Assembly: GCF_947623445.1 (NCBI RefSeq)
Contig: NC_135246.1
Location: 12,259,856 to 12,323,855, forward strand
Length of the DNA: 64,000 nucleotides
Source: Clavelina lepadiformis
Taxonomy: Eukaryota; Chordata; Ascidiacea; Aplousobranchia; Clavelinidae
Reading direction: 5' to 3'
The position numbers were made by a program, and so were the translations under genes. Numbering within the stretch: position 1 is the stretch's first letter; each line of letters begins with the position of its first letter. Under the pieces are notes generated by a model. The model ran no database searches, was not told the DNA's origin, and saw nothing but the letters and a program-made list of their open reading frames with translations. Shown piece after piece: positions 50,901 through 62,405 of this stretch.

Positions 50901-51401
50901 CGTTGTCATCAACTTTTGGGTGGAGTGGACTAAAACTAAAGCCCCTTCTAAAATCATAACATAGGTGGACTGTGACGACTGGCAATTAAAACAGAACTTC
51001 ACTACGCCCTATAAAACTGATTAGAATAAAAAGGAATAAGATTGTCTTGTTCAAGTTGTTGTCTAATTAAAATCCTTTAGTGAAATTCAAAAGCAACTGA
51101 TAACAACAAAATGATTCAAATTCTACAACAAAAATAACAGCTAATGGAACAAAAATTAAAGGAAAATGATGACGTTATTACGGAAGCTAAATTTGTTAAA
51201 AAGTACACTGCACCAAATATTTAGAAGTATACCTGATGGATATGGCTGATTTACGGGACTGTAGCCCTGAGGATATGTTGTTGGCTGCGGTGGTCCGGAT
51301 GGATATGGCTGCGTCTGTGGCGGATAGGGTTGTGTCTGCTCATGTCTGTCTTTTTCATACACAACATCATTGTATGCAGGGGGGGCACTAGGCTCAGCCA
51401 T
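44927..51401 (-). CDS. LFG: Lifeguard/TMBIM family membrane protein, copy 2
   Basis: Same family and presumed role as the 17958-22363 gene. Exons: 51233-51401, 50268-50355, 49590-49700, 49327-49380, 47042-47132, 46477-46560, 45469-45606, 45258-45305, 44927-45076; 933 nt, 310 aa. The N-terminus has a PSAPPAYNDV motif and tandem QPYP/PSG repeats. Membrane exons carry RRLFIRKVFLTLGLQLL, SMQTKFDFTKC and DPEEYIYGALNLYIDVVYIF; both switch aspartates (AFD, LYID) are kept. Exons 3-8 are 111, 54, 91, 84, 138 and 48 nt, identical in size and phase to copy 1, while exons 1, 2 and 9 differ. The pair therefore arose by duplication and now stands inverted around cyclin T. hAT elements lie in introns 4 and 6. 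Confidence 0.95.
45719..46385. mobile_element. hAT element with TTTTGACCT repeats (667 bp) in Lifeguard copy 2 intron 6
   Basis: Inverted ends are TAGGGCAACC, and the 8-bp palindromic duplication GTTATAAC stands at 45711-45718 and 46386-46393. A TTTTGACCT(A/T)A motif recurs many times at 45737-45890 and again at 46198-46275. No transposase frame. It makes up most of the 870-bp intron. Confidence 0.88.
48435..48730. mobile_element. hAT miniature element (296 bp) in Lifeguard copy 2 intron 4
   Basis: The right end read inward is CAGGGGTTCTTAACCTTTTT and the left end CATGGGTTCTTAACCGGTGG. The 8-bp duplication CTTTACAT stands at 48427-48434 and 48731-48738. GTGGGCCAC motifs flank the centre. Confidence 0.92.
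49934..50000 (+). mobile_element. tRNA-like SINE head in Lifeguard copy 2 intron 2
   Basis: TGATCGAGTGGTTAAGG resembles a tRNA Leu/Ser-type A box, and about 45 nt later AGGTTTGATGG resembles a degenerate B box. Stem pairing is poor, so this is more likely a SINE head or tRNA relic than a working tRNA gene. Confidence 0.4.
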
Positions 51402-51610
51402 GTTTTAAAAAATCTCTTCACAAATTAAGCTTAAGAAAGTATTACCTTGGCTACAGAAAGTAATTGTATTTTGAAGAGAAATTGACAAATTTCTATATTT
51501 GGGGCAGCGGGCATAGCTGTAAAGCTTTTAAATATACTTTGTTTTTGTTGGCAAATGGTGATGTATTAAGCCATGGTATGATATGGCATCAGAATTTGAG
51601 TCTTGTATGG

Positions 51611-51701
51611 AAGTGCACAACCACAGGATGTCTTTGTATACTAGACCCCAGCTATTCAAATTGTGATGTCATCGGGTTGTGCACTTGTGTACTAGACTCC
51701 A
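51611..51701 (-). repeat. Dispersed GGGTCTAG-type repeat, copy 2
   Basis: Read on the minus strand it contains AGCTGGGGTCTAGTATACAA followed by AGACATCCTGTGGTTGTGCAC, matching 53598-53690 in order. Confidence 0.6.
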
Positions 51702-52863
51702 GAACTTTTGTCTTTGGACAAAAGTTTTTGTACAACTTTAACTTGGCGATGACTTCTCACTGCTTGAGCTACAGTTACCTAGCTTACATTTGTGCAAGTT
51801 TTGATTGACAAACTTATTTCTTAGTCATTTGTTTTTTGATTTTTATATTGTGTATGCCAATGCCATATGGTTGGACTGTTCGCCAGAACTATTGAGCAGA
51901 AACAAGTGTTGTTTATGAATAATCCTAGAGGACATTACAAGAATAACCATCATACCCAAGTCACATTAAATTACAAGCGGGGCGTTCTAGGTATTCGGCC
52001 CAAAACTGACAAACTTCTTTTTATTTGGTTTCGATTATATTAGACCTACTTCATTTGCAAGGTTCCGGTATGCACTCTTTCGCCCAAACTACAGACTTCG
52101 TGTGTTTGGAAAAGAGGAAGATTGGCATCAACTTGGCAAAACAGCAGGGCATATGGTATGATGTCAGCAAGTTACATCGCATTGTATCATGGACATCACA
52201 AATGTTACTGTCTAGTGGTTACTAGCCTAGTATATAATAAGTCTAAAATATTGCTTCACGTACAGTTTTTTCCTTTCACACTAGATAATGCAATGTTTAT
52301 GTCATGCTTCTAAACTAAAGCAAGTCTATTTATATTGTAGTAGTACTGGTATATATTCACTACTATTTACTATTCAGTTGGTCTCGTGTAGTCTTAAAAC
52401 TGTGCAAAACCACAAAAAATACTTGAATGTTTAACAATTTGGTAAACATGAGTAACTTGTACTTTTGCATTTTGACTTGAAGAGATGAATGAGATTGAAT
52501 TATGGAGTAATAGAAAGGAAAATATGAAGTAATAATGCTTCAATACTCGATCTTGATATGGGAGTGTAAAAGAAAAGTAGACTTGTAAATATTACCTGTA
52601 TTTGCAATCAAAAGTACCAAACTTAGCTGCTTACTTTATCGAGAGAAAGGATTTTTTCAATTTCTTTCATTGCTTAGAGTAAATTTTTTGGCAAAAAGCT
52701 TCCTCTTTAGGCAGATACTACCTCAAAGAAGGTTTTGCCATTTTGATCTAGTGTTCTTGACTTGGTGTGCACTGTACAGCCTGTTTTACACCAAAGCAAG
52801 TTTGGCATACACATGACAAACTCTGCTACTTCTATATTTTTTGTACCGTATTAAATAAATAGA

Positions 52864-52911
52864 ATTCTGTTGATATTATATTTATCTAGTTGATATTATA
52901 TCAACAGAATT
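52864..52911. repeat. Short AT-rich near-palindrome
   Basis: ATTCTGTTGATATTATAT is followed after about 15 nt by ATATTATATCAACAGAAT, a short hairpin-capable repeat. Function unknown. Confidence 0.4.
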
Positions 52912-53597
52912 ATATCAACAACCGATGTACTTTATAGGTAATAAACGTCTCTACAGTGAAAAAATCCGAAGCAATAACAACTAAATAAATCAATAGCAAT
53001 TACAACCACGCGTCACATACGTATGTGTCAGTGATGCTTGACATCATTACATTATGGCGAGTGAGCTTTGGCGCACAGAATTGATTTGCTGCGCATAAAG
53101 ATAAAGGCCTATTTTGCTATTTATGGCAATGCTACGGTATCGTATGATATGAATACATGTTTCCCCCTTTACTCTGGGAGCTAAAATATCATTCAAAAAA
53201 CTCTGGCAGGTTTTTAAGATGTTTCAATGAGCTGTAGGCTATAGTTTACTGTTTGGAAGTTGTTAGTAAACAAAGCCTGTGTGCTGACCACAAACTCTGG
53301 GACACCGTTGGGAACAATCAAAATCATAACACATAAACTGAGAAATTATTTTAAATCAGTAAATTAGAATATTCCACCAAAACAGAAACTTCAACCAAAG
53401 TATGCAACAATTCGCAGGTACTATGCTCCCCAAAATTTACACACTTGTATGCTGTACTTGTTTCATAAATAAATGTAATAGGCTATATCATAAACTACAA
53501 CTGTATTTTTAAGAAAGCGATGAAGCTGGACTTATAAAACATTAATACGCAGAAGTTAAGTTATATCTGTCATTTGTGGTGGCATTGAAGTAAAAAT

Positions 53598-53690
53598 GGG
53601 TCTAGCATACAAGTGCATAATCAGATGATGTCACAATTGTAGTAGCTGGGGTCTAGTATATAAAGGCATCGTGTGGTTGTGCACTAGACC
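53598..53690 (+). repeat. Dispersed GGGTCTAG-type repeat, copy 3
   Basis: Starts GGGTCTAGCATACAAGTGCA and ends TGTGCACTAGACCC, so the copy is bounded by an inverted GGGTCTAG. A second GGGGTCTAGTATATAAAGG lies inside. It is the most complete copy in the window. Confidence 0.6.
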
Positions 53691-54664
53691 CGTAAAAATA
53701 AGGTGCGATAAATGGATGCCAAAGTCGCATCAAAATCGTTTGGCTGAGGTGTTGTCATGTAAGTAAGATAATCAACGCTCTGCCTGCTGTTAAAAATAAA
53801 AACCATTCCTTGCCAATAACTTATAGTTAACGCGCAAACCATAACTTTCTGCGCATGACCACAACTTTTGATGCAAAAGAACCAGAGTACAACAAGTGTA
53901 AAGTATACCTACCCTACACGGGCTACACCATCTTCTAAATGCACGCTTTTCACTGCATAGTAGCCTACATATTGTTGTTCACAGCCAAATTATAAATTTC
54001 AACTCATTAAATACTTACTACAAAAATTTTGCATAAAATTTAAATAGCTAAAATCAACTTTTTACATGGTCTTTCTTCTAACCTAACCGCTTATGTTTAG
54101 AGACGGGGTTATAGCCTCTGAGTCACGATTTGGCGCAAAAAATTTGAGCTATGGTTGTGGTGCATCTTGCTCACGGCCAAAATCTGAGATAATTATTTCT
54201 CAACTAATGGCAGACAGTGATCAATGGACATCGACTAATACGCAAGAGATTTAATAAACAATTACATGGATTAGTGTTGATTGTTTTCCTTTATAAAGTA
54301 GCATACACTCCATTGTTCCATAGCGCCGTCGCCATCGCTATACTAGTGTATTGGAATTATCTAAAGCCTAAGGCTTTATTTGGCCTCGAAAACTCCTTTA
54401 TCTATTTAACTCTAGACTCCGTTGTGCTATCGATTCTTTGTTTCTTCTAACCTGCACAGCATTCACGAAATTCCAATTCTTTTAGGTCTATTCTAAAAAG
54501 GCAGTCGTACTAACTACATAGTGGAAGAATCATGCATGTAGCCTGCAATTTCCCAAAACATATTTTTTCAGAAGACGCTTTCATAAGCCGAGATTTCAGA
54601 AAAGACCTTTTAGAAGAGGGCGATTAAGACAAAACTATTTCTTTTTAACGCTTTATGCTATAGC

Positions 54665-55663
54665 TAGGGCCATTTTTATTTTGACCTAAAAAAATTTTTT
54701 TTTGACTTTATTTTTGTCAAATTTTGACTTTATTTTGACCTAACGAAATTGCTTATTTGTAGAGGCCACAGTTCTTCCTCCAGTTACCCAAACATAATAT
54801 TTTGTCGATTTCAGACCCAAACGTAATATTTTGTCGAAAAGTCAAGGTGTTTTATGGATTATAAAAAGTGCGTCGTGTTTTTTGGCGATAGATTTAGGTA
54901 GCTTGTGTTATTTTGTCCTTGTGAAAAGGGCACTTTGCCTCGATTTTCTCCGCATGGTAAATTCTAATAAACAGCAAATTAAACAGGGAATGCTTGTTGT
55001 TGCTCCAATCCAGCTTGATGGCGTTTACTTTTCCTGTGGCTTTCAACAAAATACTTTTTATCGCACTTCACTATAACCTCGCAAAAATTGCACCTTAAAT
55101 CACCCCCGGGAGTTGCATTAAATTCATCAGAAAAATCTCGACAAATCTGTCTAACTTTTGCTGAAGACGATTTAGCTTGCTTGGGCATTTTTGTATTACA
55201 GAATGTCAGTAGGCTATTCCTAAAATCCAAACTGTTGATCTTCGAAAAGACCACGTTTATGAAGAGGAAGTGTTCTATAAGAATTATTTAAATACGTAAC
55301 AATGAATAAACAATGGACAATTTGCGATAAAAGTTACTGCTGATCCAAGTGGGCATTGTGACTTATTTCCTGCTTTTATGGGTTAATATGGTTTAATTGT
55401 GTCGCAGTTCCTGATTTACAATGCTTCCACAAGGATTTTTACAAGAATTACAATCAAGAAACACAAAAACTTTGTAAAAAGCCATATTTTGACAAATTTT
55501 GACTTTATTGAAAATTTTGACTTTATTGTAAATTTTGACTTTATTTTGACCTATAAACTTCTTAAAAACAATCCCCTAGGTGCTGAAAACAACTTTATTC
55601 TTTGATTCGTGGTCAGACGAGGTCCTTAAAAATTTTTGACTTTATTGACTTTTGCGGGCCTTA
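54665..55663 (-). mobile_element. hAT element with CGGBP1/BED-like zinc-finger frame (999 bp)
   Basis: The left end is TAGGGCCATTTTT and the right end read inward TAAGGCCCGCAAAAG. The palindromic 8-bp duplication GCTATAGC stands at 54657-54664 and 55664-55671. TTTTGACTTTATTTTGACC-type repeats stand inside both ends, as in the 45.7-kb element. A zinc-finger frame lies on the minus strand, but the catalytic transposase is missing. Confidence 0.88.
54979..55254 (-). pseudogene. N-terminal zinc-finger exon of a hAT transposase (CGGBP1-like)
   Basis: 91 codons; the natural start is probably the second Met at 55188 (MPKQAKSSSAKVRQICRDF). The protein has a CNFC...HRKSKRH cysteine/histidine finger, with a CEV-VKCDKKYFVESH spacing like CGGBP1, a domesticated hAT zinc finger. 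No catalytic domain follows in the element, so it is a leftover exon, or one copied into a deletion derivative, with the frame still open. Confidence 0.65.
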
Positions 55664-57209
55664 GCTATAGCCAAAGAGAGTAAGCCAATCTGACGACTTT
55701 TGAAAAAGCGTTAGATAAATTAATCTTGAGAAACAATGCACCTGTTTGACCGAGCTTGATGTTTTTATGACTGTGTCCTTACAATCTTTGATGCCTTTTA
55801 AGCCTTATGGAGACAACTTAGAAAAACAATATTCTGTCTTGGAGATAACAATTAATACGCAACTTATAAAAAAGGTAATAAACTTATTTACTTGATCTCC
55901 ATTGGCTAAACTGCAAAGTGTATAAGATTGAAATTTTAATTACACCACTTTCTGTATGCAATATATATTTGTTTTATTTAGTTATTGGTTTCTTTATTAT
56001 TTTCCAAACCGTATATATGTAACTGTTTTTCACCTCAAAAAGTATGAGTTGTTGAGAGTTATTAAAAACAAGAAATGAGACTAGCGGAACACTGTCGTGT
56101 AAAGACTAACTCGGGGATGAGCCCGAGGGTCTACTCTAAGGGTTAATAATACTGTAATTGAGTGTCATTGAATGGTAACATTTCTCTGATAGATTATTAT
56201 CATAGAATGTGTTGTGAAGCGAATGTACAGAGTTTATATGTGTTAATTATCCTTCGCATCTTATGTTTTTATCTGGAACGTTAAACAGATTAATTATACG
56301 GAAATTAAAAAAATTAATTTAATATAATGCTTTAAGTTGGCTGATGGCTATAGTTTTTGTGGCTGAATATATTTGCGCCACCTTCACCAAATTGTGGCGC
56401 ACAGATTACAACCACACTGTAGCATATTTAGCAACAGGCTGCGTAACTGTAGTCATAGTGTAACCTATTTACATTGAAATAGTGATTCTCTAAAGATACA
56501 GGCGGTTAGGTTAGCAGAACCGGTACATGCAAAAAGTTTATTTTAGCTAGTTCAGGCTCTATTGAAGTTTCAGATTAGAAAGTTTTATTTGTTCTGCTGT
56601 TAGTGCTCTAGTATGTCTCTGTTTTTATTTTACAGTATTGTATCTGTTTATTTTTCGACACTATAAACGTATTATTTTAATTAATTGGGTTTCAGTTTTC
56701 TATCCGTTTTAATTGTTTTTTTTTGCGTTAGAATCTGGGGAAGCTGACTTATATGACTTTGAGGTCTTTTCGCTACCCCACACCAATCAATTATAATTAT
56801 ATTAGAATTATATTATGATATTTCTTAGTTTACTTAAAATGGTGAAAGTAAACTCTCTTTCCCACTCTCTAGGCACGACTGGAAAGTAGGGCAATTTTCA
56901 ACGAGAATTTGTGCATGCAAAGATGCAATTTTTGGCGTGATGACATGCATTAAAGCCTCAATTCCTTGTTTCTTTTATTATAAATTGACATTCAAACAAC
57001 AAGCTTTTCTTTGTTTATTTATTATAAATTGGTGAAAAGATAAAAAAGTTTGGTGTGCAAATTGATGTTTAAACATCTGTGTGCAGGTGCCATAAATTCC
57101 ACTATTGTATATAGGTCTACAACTTTTTTATTTTTAAACCTTTGTTATCGCCCATCGGAACTTCCAGGGTTTACTAGATTTACAAATCAGCTGAAGTATA
57201 ACATTTAAA

Positions 57210-60200
57210 ATGGATAAAGAGGAAGCGATTTTTTGTTTAAAGCAAGCTTATGCTGCTTCATCCTCGGATGATAATGATGATGATAATGCCGACAGTGTTA
57301 CGTCCACTGGCACTAGTCCTGCAAAGGAAGAGGAACTTTTGCATTTAAAACCGCCTCCACAAGGAAGTGGTGCAAGCATGGCTCTGGCTGCCATTAAATC
57401 TAATCCTGATGTAATTACAAAGGTGAGATGAAATGAATGTTAAGGTTTTCTTGTGGAATAAGCTAGGGCATTCTATGTTTTTGCTGCATGGTTAGTGTTT
57501 GCAAGGTCAGTGTGCTTGCATTTTGACATGGTATGTTGCTGATTATTTGTGCTAATTGTTATAATTAGCCCTTATTCCTACGGAATTCTTGTAAGTGCAG
57601 ATCTGATGATATTATAATGTTATTATAGTGTTCTATTTCGTGTGTTTAACAGCAAGCACTGTACTATATTTTGGCCGTGTTTAGTATACGCAACACATTT
57701 TATTACTTCCAAATTATGTCATTCGTTATCAAAGCTTTTAATGCACTTTCTCAATTGTTCAGTCCAGCATTGGCAGTCATACTGAATGCATCTCTATTTT
57801 GTGCTCTGAAAGCAAGAACATTGTCAGCTTGGTTATTGTATTGTGATGCCCAACTAGTCTATCATTATTAAACGAACAGACATAGGCCTATCAGTGGAGT
57901 CAGACTAACGAACAAATAATCAACCAGAAAGTAATTACACTTAAAAAAATCTAGTAAGAACACTGGCAGGTGTCACAAATTATCTAGATTATAAAAGTTT
58001 ACTAACGTCAATCATCCCAACTTTCGACTACTTCTTTAACTCTCACTGCCATGAACACTGAAGGGCACTTATTGCGTAAAACTTTTTCAGATTATGGTAA
58101 GGGAGCATCTAATATTTTTTAAGAGAAAAAATATTTTTAAAATGACTATCTCACCGGCGTCCATTCATTGAAGTTGCAAAATCACAATATGGTGACCAGC
58201 AGATTTTCGCTGATAGATTTATCATTTTTGTTTTGGACGAGAGGAAGAAAGCAATGTGATGGCGTAGTGGTTTACGATGGGACTCGTATGCGGGAGGCCT
58301 CGGGTTCAAATCTTGCTATCATTTCACTTCTTTTGTCCAAATTTATTTTTGATATAATTTAGTCATGAGAAGGAAGAGTTTGGGTCGGAGGGGATTAGTT
58401 TTAAGTTCATTTAAATTTTGGAAACAAGTTGTTATTTTTAGTTGAAAAATAGCGTTTATTTCAGTTTACAGCCTAGCTTAGTAATTTAATCATGAGGAGT
58501 GAGAGTCAGTAGGGGTTCAGTTATAAGTTAATTTACACTATGGAAAAATTTTTATTTACCCTCATTACCCTGGTTTACAAGTTACCCTCCACATTGTGCA
58601 GTCTAATAAGCTGGGTATACAATGGAAGCTCAATGATTTGTAGTTAAAGGCAACCATTAAATTAATCTGTTATTTGTAAAGTTTCATTTATAAATGAAGT
58701 TTACAATATATAGGACACCTCACACTGTTACACCTGTAGCAATTTTTCGCAAATTGAAAGGTTACTTTGGTTTGGGTTATCTTGAATTTCAAGCAGAATT
58801 GAGTTAACAACCTTCCACTCTTATGTGTAATGTTTTTAGCCTACTGCCTACCATCTGTTGATATGTACTAATTTGTCAAATTCCAACAATGTATGCCAAC
58901 CAGGCTACAATACAGCATATTTAATTAAAAAATCCTATACCATTTGTGTATTTACTTGCAGCATGATGTCTATAACGTGAAGGTGGTTGACCATGTCACA
59001 AATAAGGTTGTTAGTTACAATCCAACATTTGCTGAGATGCATGTGCCAGAGCAGGTAACGGTATATCCATTGGCTATTGCGTATTTAAATAAACCTTACC
59101 TTTTCAGAACAATACTAGTTAGTACATGACAATTTGTTAGTTCTCTATGACATTCTATTTGGTGATGCTTGTTATGGGGATTATATCTTTATACGGTTTC
59201 TTTTTGAGTTTAATATGATAAGGCATGATTTTTATCAGGGGCCAGCAAATCCATTCAAGACCAGGCAGCAATTAGCACAGAAAAATACACTCTCTGGGTA
59301 TGTGCAGGAGGCACATGTCAGCCATTTTAACTTTGAAACTCAGAGAAGGACGTTTCATAGTTACGGTAAAACATATGATTACTTCATTTTTTTGCACTGA
59401 AATGCTTGTGCATAATTTAAACGTTGTCACCAATTTTATTTCATTTGTAGGATTTGCTGTGGATCCCTCAATTGAACCAGGTTCAAAACAAGAGAAACTT
59501 GTTGGTGAGTTAATGTATAAAAAACAAGTCACATATTATGAATTGTTCTGAAGATTTTTTGCTATACATACATCATATTTGTAATATATAAAAAATACAG
59601 ATGAAACTGAACAACTGTGTCTTGGTGTTACTTTTTCAAATGTTATTAGAAAAATATATTAGGTAAAATATGCTATATGTGACAATTCTTTTGTTTTTTG
59701 ATGCTGGACAGTCTGCCAGACAGATTTTGATCACGATCCAGATGAAAAGAAGGAAGAGGAAATAAAACCCAAAAACTCTGTCCCCAATGGAACTAAAACT
59801 GTGTTTGAAAAAATTGAAAAACGTCCCGAGGACAAGCGGAAACGAGTTCGTAAAAATGATCCTGAAGATATTGAAGGTTTTATGGGTCCTTGGGGTGGTT
59901 TTGTTAATGAAGTCAAAGTTGCAAAACCAAGCGAAGTAAGTGGCCGTGCAATGCGTGAAAATGCCATAATGATATTGGCTCGTGTTTGGATTTACCACTT
60001 GTGATGGAATAGATTGTTTGCAATTTTGCTATTAATTATTTAGGAAATGCAGAAGGAGTTGGATGAAATCACTGCTAAACGACAAAAGAAAGGCAAGGTT
60101 GACGAAGAGAAAACCATTGAGGAGAAGTCAACACTCCATGTTCCAGATCCTACCGACTATCAGGTTTGTGGACTGCTGTTTAGTGCTTCATTAAACTTGT

Positions 60201-62132
60201 TGGCCAGTAGTGTGTGTCTAAGTCTTGATCTTAATTTCTTACAATTTGCTTACAAAATTGTTGAACAGGGTCGAACATATCTTCACATTCCGCAAGATGT
60301 TGGAATTAATTTAAAATCAGACGTTCCTCCTGATAAATGTTATCTCCCCAAAAGACTTATACATACCTGGAGTGGCCATACGAAAGCTGTGTCCTCAATC
60401 AGATTGTTTCCTAAATCTGGTCACTTGTTACTTTCAACATCAATGGACTGTAAAGTAAAGGTGAATATCAACACTTGCAATTTAAAGGTCATCCGAAATC
60501 CTTCGCTATCAAAATTGAAATGAAGAAGCTGCAGTTATGTTTCGGCTTATAACAGTTTTGAGTTTACATAAATATCTTTATACAATTTTTTTATACAATT
60601 TATCATAAATACAATTTTTATTTATAAAGCTGTGGGAAGTTTATCATAAGAGAAGGTTGCTTCGGACATTTTCTGGCCATGCAAAAGCAGTGCGTGATGC
60701 TTGTTTTAATGCTGATGGAACACAATTCTTGACAGCTGCCTATGACCGATTTGTAAAGCTCTGGGATACTGAAACCGGTGGGTGTCATTATTATGAGGTA
60801 TTGTGTCTGCAAATGTGCAATGGATGAGGAAAAATGTGTTCTGTGTAAAAAAGAGGATAAATCGTGTTTGTTTGTAGCCTAAAAAGAAATGGCTGCATGC
60901 AACATGCTGGAGCCACCGATCTTAAACCTAAGCTACTGCTACTCACATTCAACTGAAATATCATATTTTATGCTGATTTCAAGCAATTCCACATATTTTG
61001 CTCTTGTTTTTGCAGGGAAGTGCCTTTCAAAGTTTTCAAGCCGCAAAATACCATATTGTGTCAAATTCAATCCTGACCTTGACAAACAACACTTGTTTGT
61101 TGCTGGACTTTCAGACAAAAAGATTCTTACGGTATTCATAGCAACTATATTATTTGGAAAACGTTTTTTGTCATTTTGGTAAAACCAGAATGTAGCAAAT
61201 CACCAATTAGTGGACATAAAAATACTCATGAAATCAACATAATATGAACCGTTAAATTGCTACTGGCAGTGGGATATCAGATCTGGTGAAACAGTACAAG
61301 AATATGATCGTCACTTGGGGGCGGTAAACACTATCACGTTCATAGATAACAACACAAAGTTTGTGTCAACATCTGATGACAAAAGTCTACGTGTTTGGGA
61401 ATGGTAAGCAATGGATTAACTTAATTTCAATGATTTTCGATATACGACTTCTGGTCGACTCCATTAATTTGTAACTGTTTCATATTCCTTGATTTTGTGT
61501 TGTTTCAGGGACATTCCTGTTGATTACAAATACATCGCGGACCCTTCTATGCACTCCATGCCAGCAGTAACACTCGCTCCAAACGGCAAGTGGTTAGGCT
61601 GCCAGTCGTTGGATAACAGAATCGTGATATTTGATGTACAGACAAGATTCCGTCTAAAGCGTAAAAAGATTTTCAAAGGGCACATGGTATAACAACTTTA
61701 TAAATTAACACAGATTCTTTTGCCAGTAGTTGCTATATTCCATTTCAATTTGTGGTATATTTTCCTTTGCAATTCCAGTAAAATTAAATTTTAGCTTTAC
61801 TCTAACCAGCTATGCTCATTTGCAAACTTTTGGGGAACATCAGCTAGGCAAATAGAATTGAACAGTTATGTAAAATAAACCTACCTAAATTTAGTAATTT
61901 TGTTTTAAAGGTTGCTGGCTACGCTTGTCAGCTTGACTTCTCACCCGACATGTCGTACATTGCGTCTGGAGATGGCGACGGTAAAGTTTTCATTTGGGAT
62001 TGGAAGACAACCAAGTTATACAGCAAGTTCCAGGCGCACGACAGCGTGTGCATCGGATGTACTTGGCACCCGCACGAGACGTCCAAGCTCATTACATGTG
62101 GATGGGATGGCCAAATTAAGTTGTGGGATTGA
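57210..62132 (+). CDS. CDC40: CDC40 / PRP17, WD40 pre-mRNA splicing factor
   Basis: Second-step splicing factor of the spliceosome. Exons: 57210-57422, 58962-59054, 59239-59365, 59451-59504, 59712-59935, 60044-60163, 60269-60460, 60630-60777, 61016-61131, 61270-61403, 61509-61686, 61911-62132; phases agree over 1,821 nt, giving 606 aa, close to the human protein (579). The N-terminal part has the family blocks [31 protein letters not shown] and [15 protein letters not shown]. From about residue 285, after [12 protein letters not shown], come the seven WD40 repeats: [24 protein letters not shown], the DKKILTWDIRSGE region, [24 protein letters not shown], and a final [13 protein letters not shown] at the stop. 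The start follows an AAA at -3 and the frame is open to the first donor. Introns are short except intron 1, which carries a SINE. Confidence 0.97.
58243..58550 (+). mobile_element. tRNA-derived SINE, copy B, in CDC40 intron 1
   Basis: The head has an A-box-like TGGCGTAGTGGTTTACGATG and B box GGTTCAAATC (58303-58312) with tRNA-like spacing. The body shares TTTATTTTTGATATAATTTA, AGCGTTTATTTCAGTTT and AGTAATTTAATCAT in order with the 15.1-kb copy. The two copies are clearly diverged. Confidence 0.7.
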
Positions 62133-62399
62133 TCTGCCAATGTAAGGCAGGCAGATGCTTTCAGATCAAGCAATCTAATGCTTCAGGCTCGCAGAGTTTC
62201 ACTCAGGCCAAGCTGACTTTATGTATAGCGTTCTGTTAGTGGTTAAGTATTGCCGACAAACATCAGCTATCAAATCTAACGCATAACGGGATATAAGATT
62301 AGTCCCCATGCGGTACTCTTATGACATCATGTCAAGTGGAAATTGCTTTATTTCTTTGCATTGTCACCACTGCCACATAGTTAACGATGATGCAGTTTT

Positions 62400-62405
62400 A
62401 ATAAA
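62400..62405 (+). promoter_or_regulatory. Probable CDC40 polyadenylation signal
   Basis: AATAAA 268 nt after the stop codon, the first canonical hexamer downstream. Confidence 0.55.

Larger units (their letters stand above)
51402..57209. other. Divergent intergenic region between Lifeguard copy 2 and CDC40
   Basis: 5.8 kb without a host gene that I can recognise. It holds two dispersed repeat copies (51611-51701, 53598-53690), a short near-palindrome (52864-52911) and the hAT element at 54665-55663. About 55.7-57.2 kb is AT-rich and should contain the CDC40 promoter. Confidence 0.45.
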
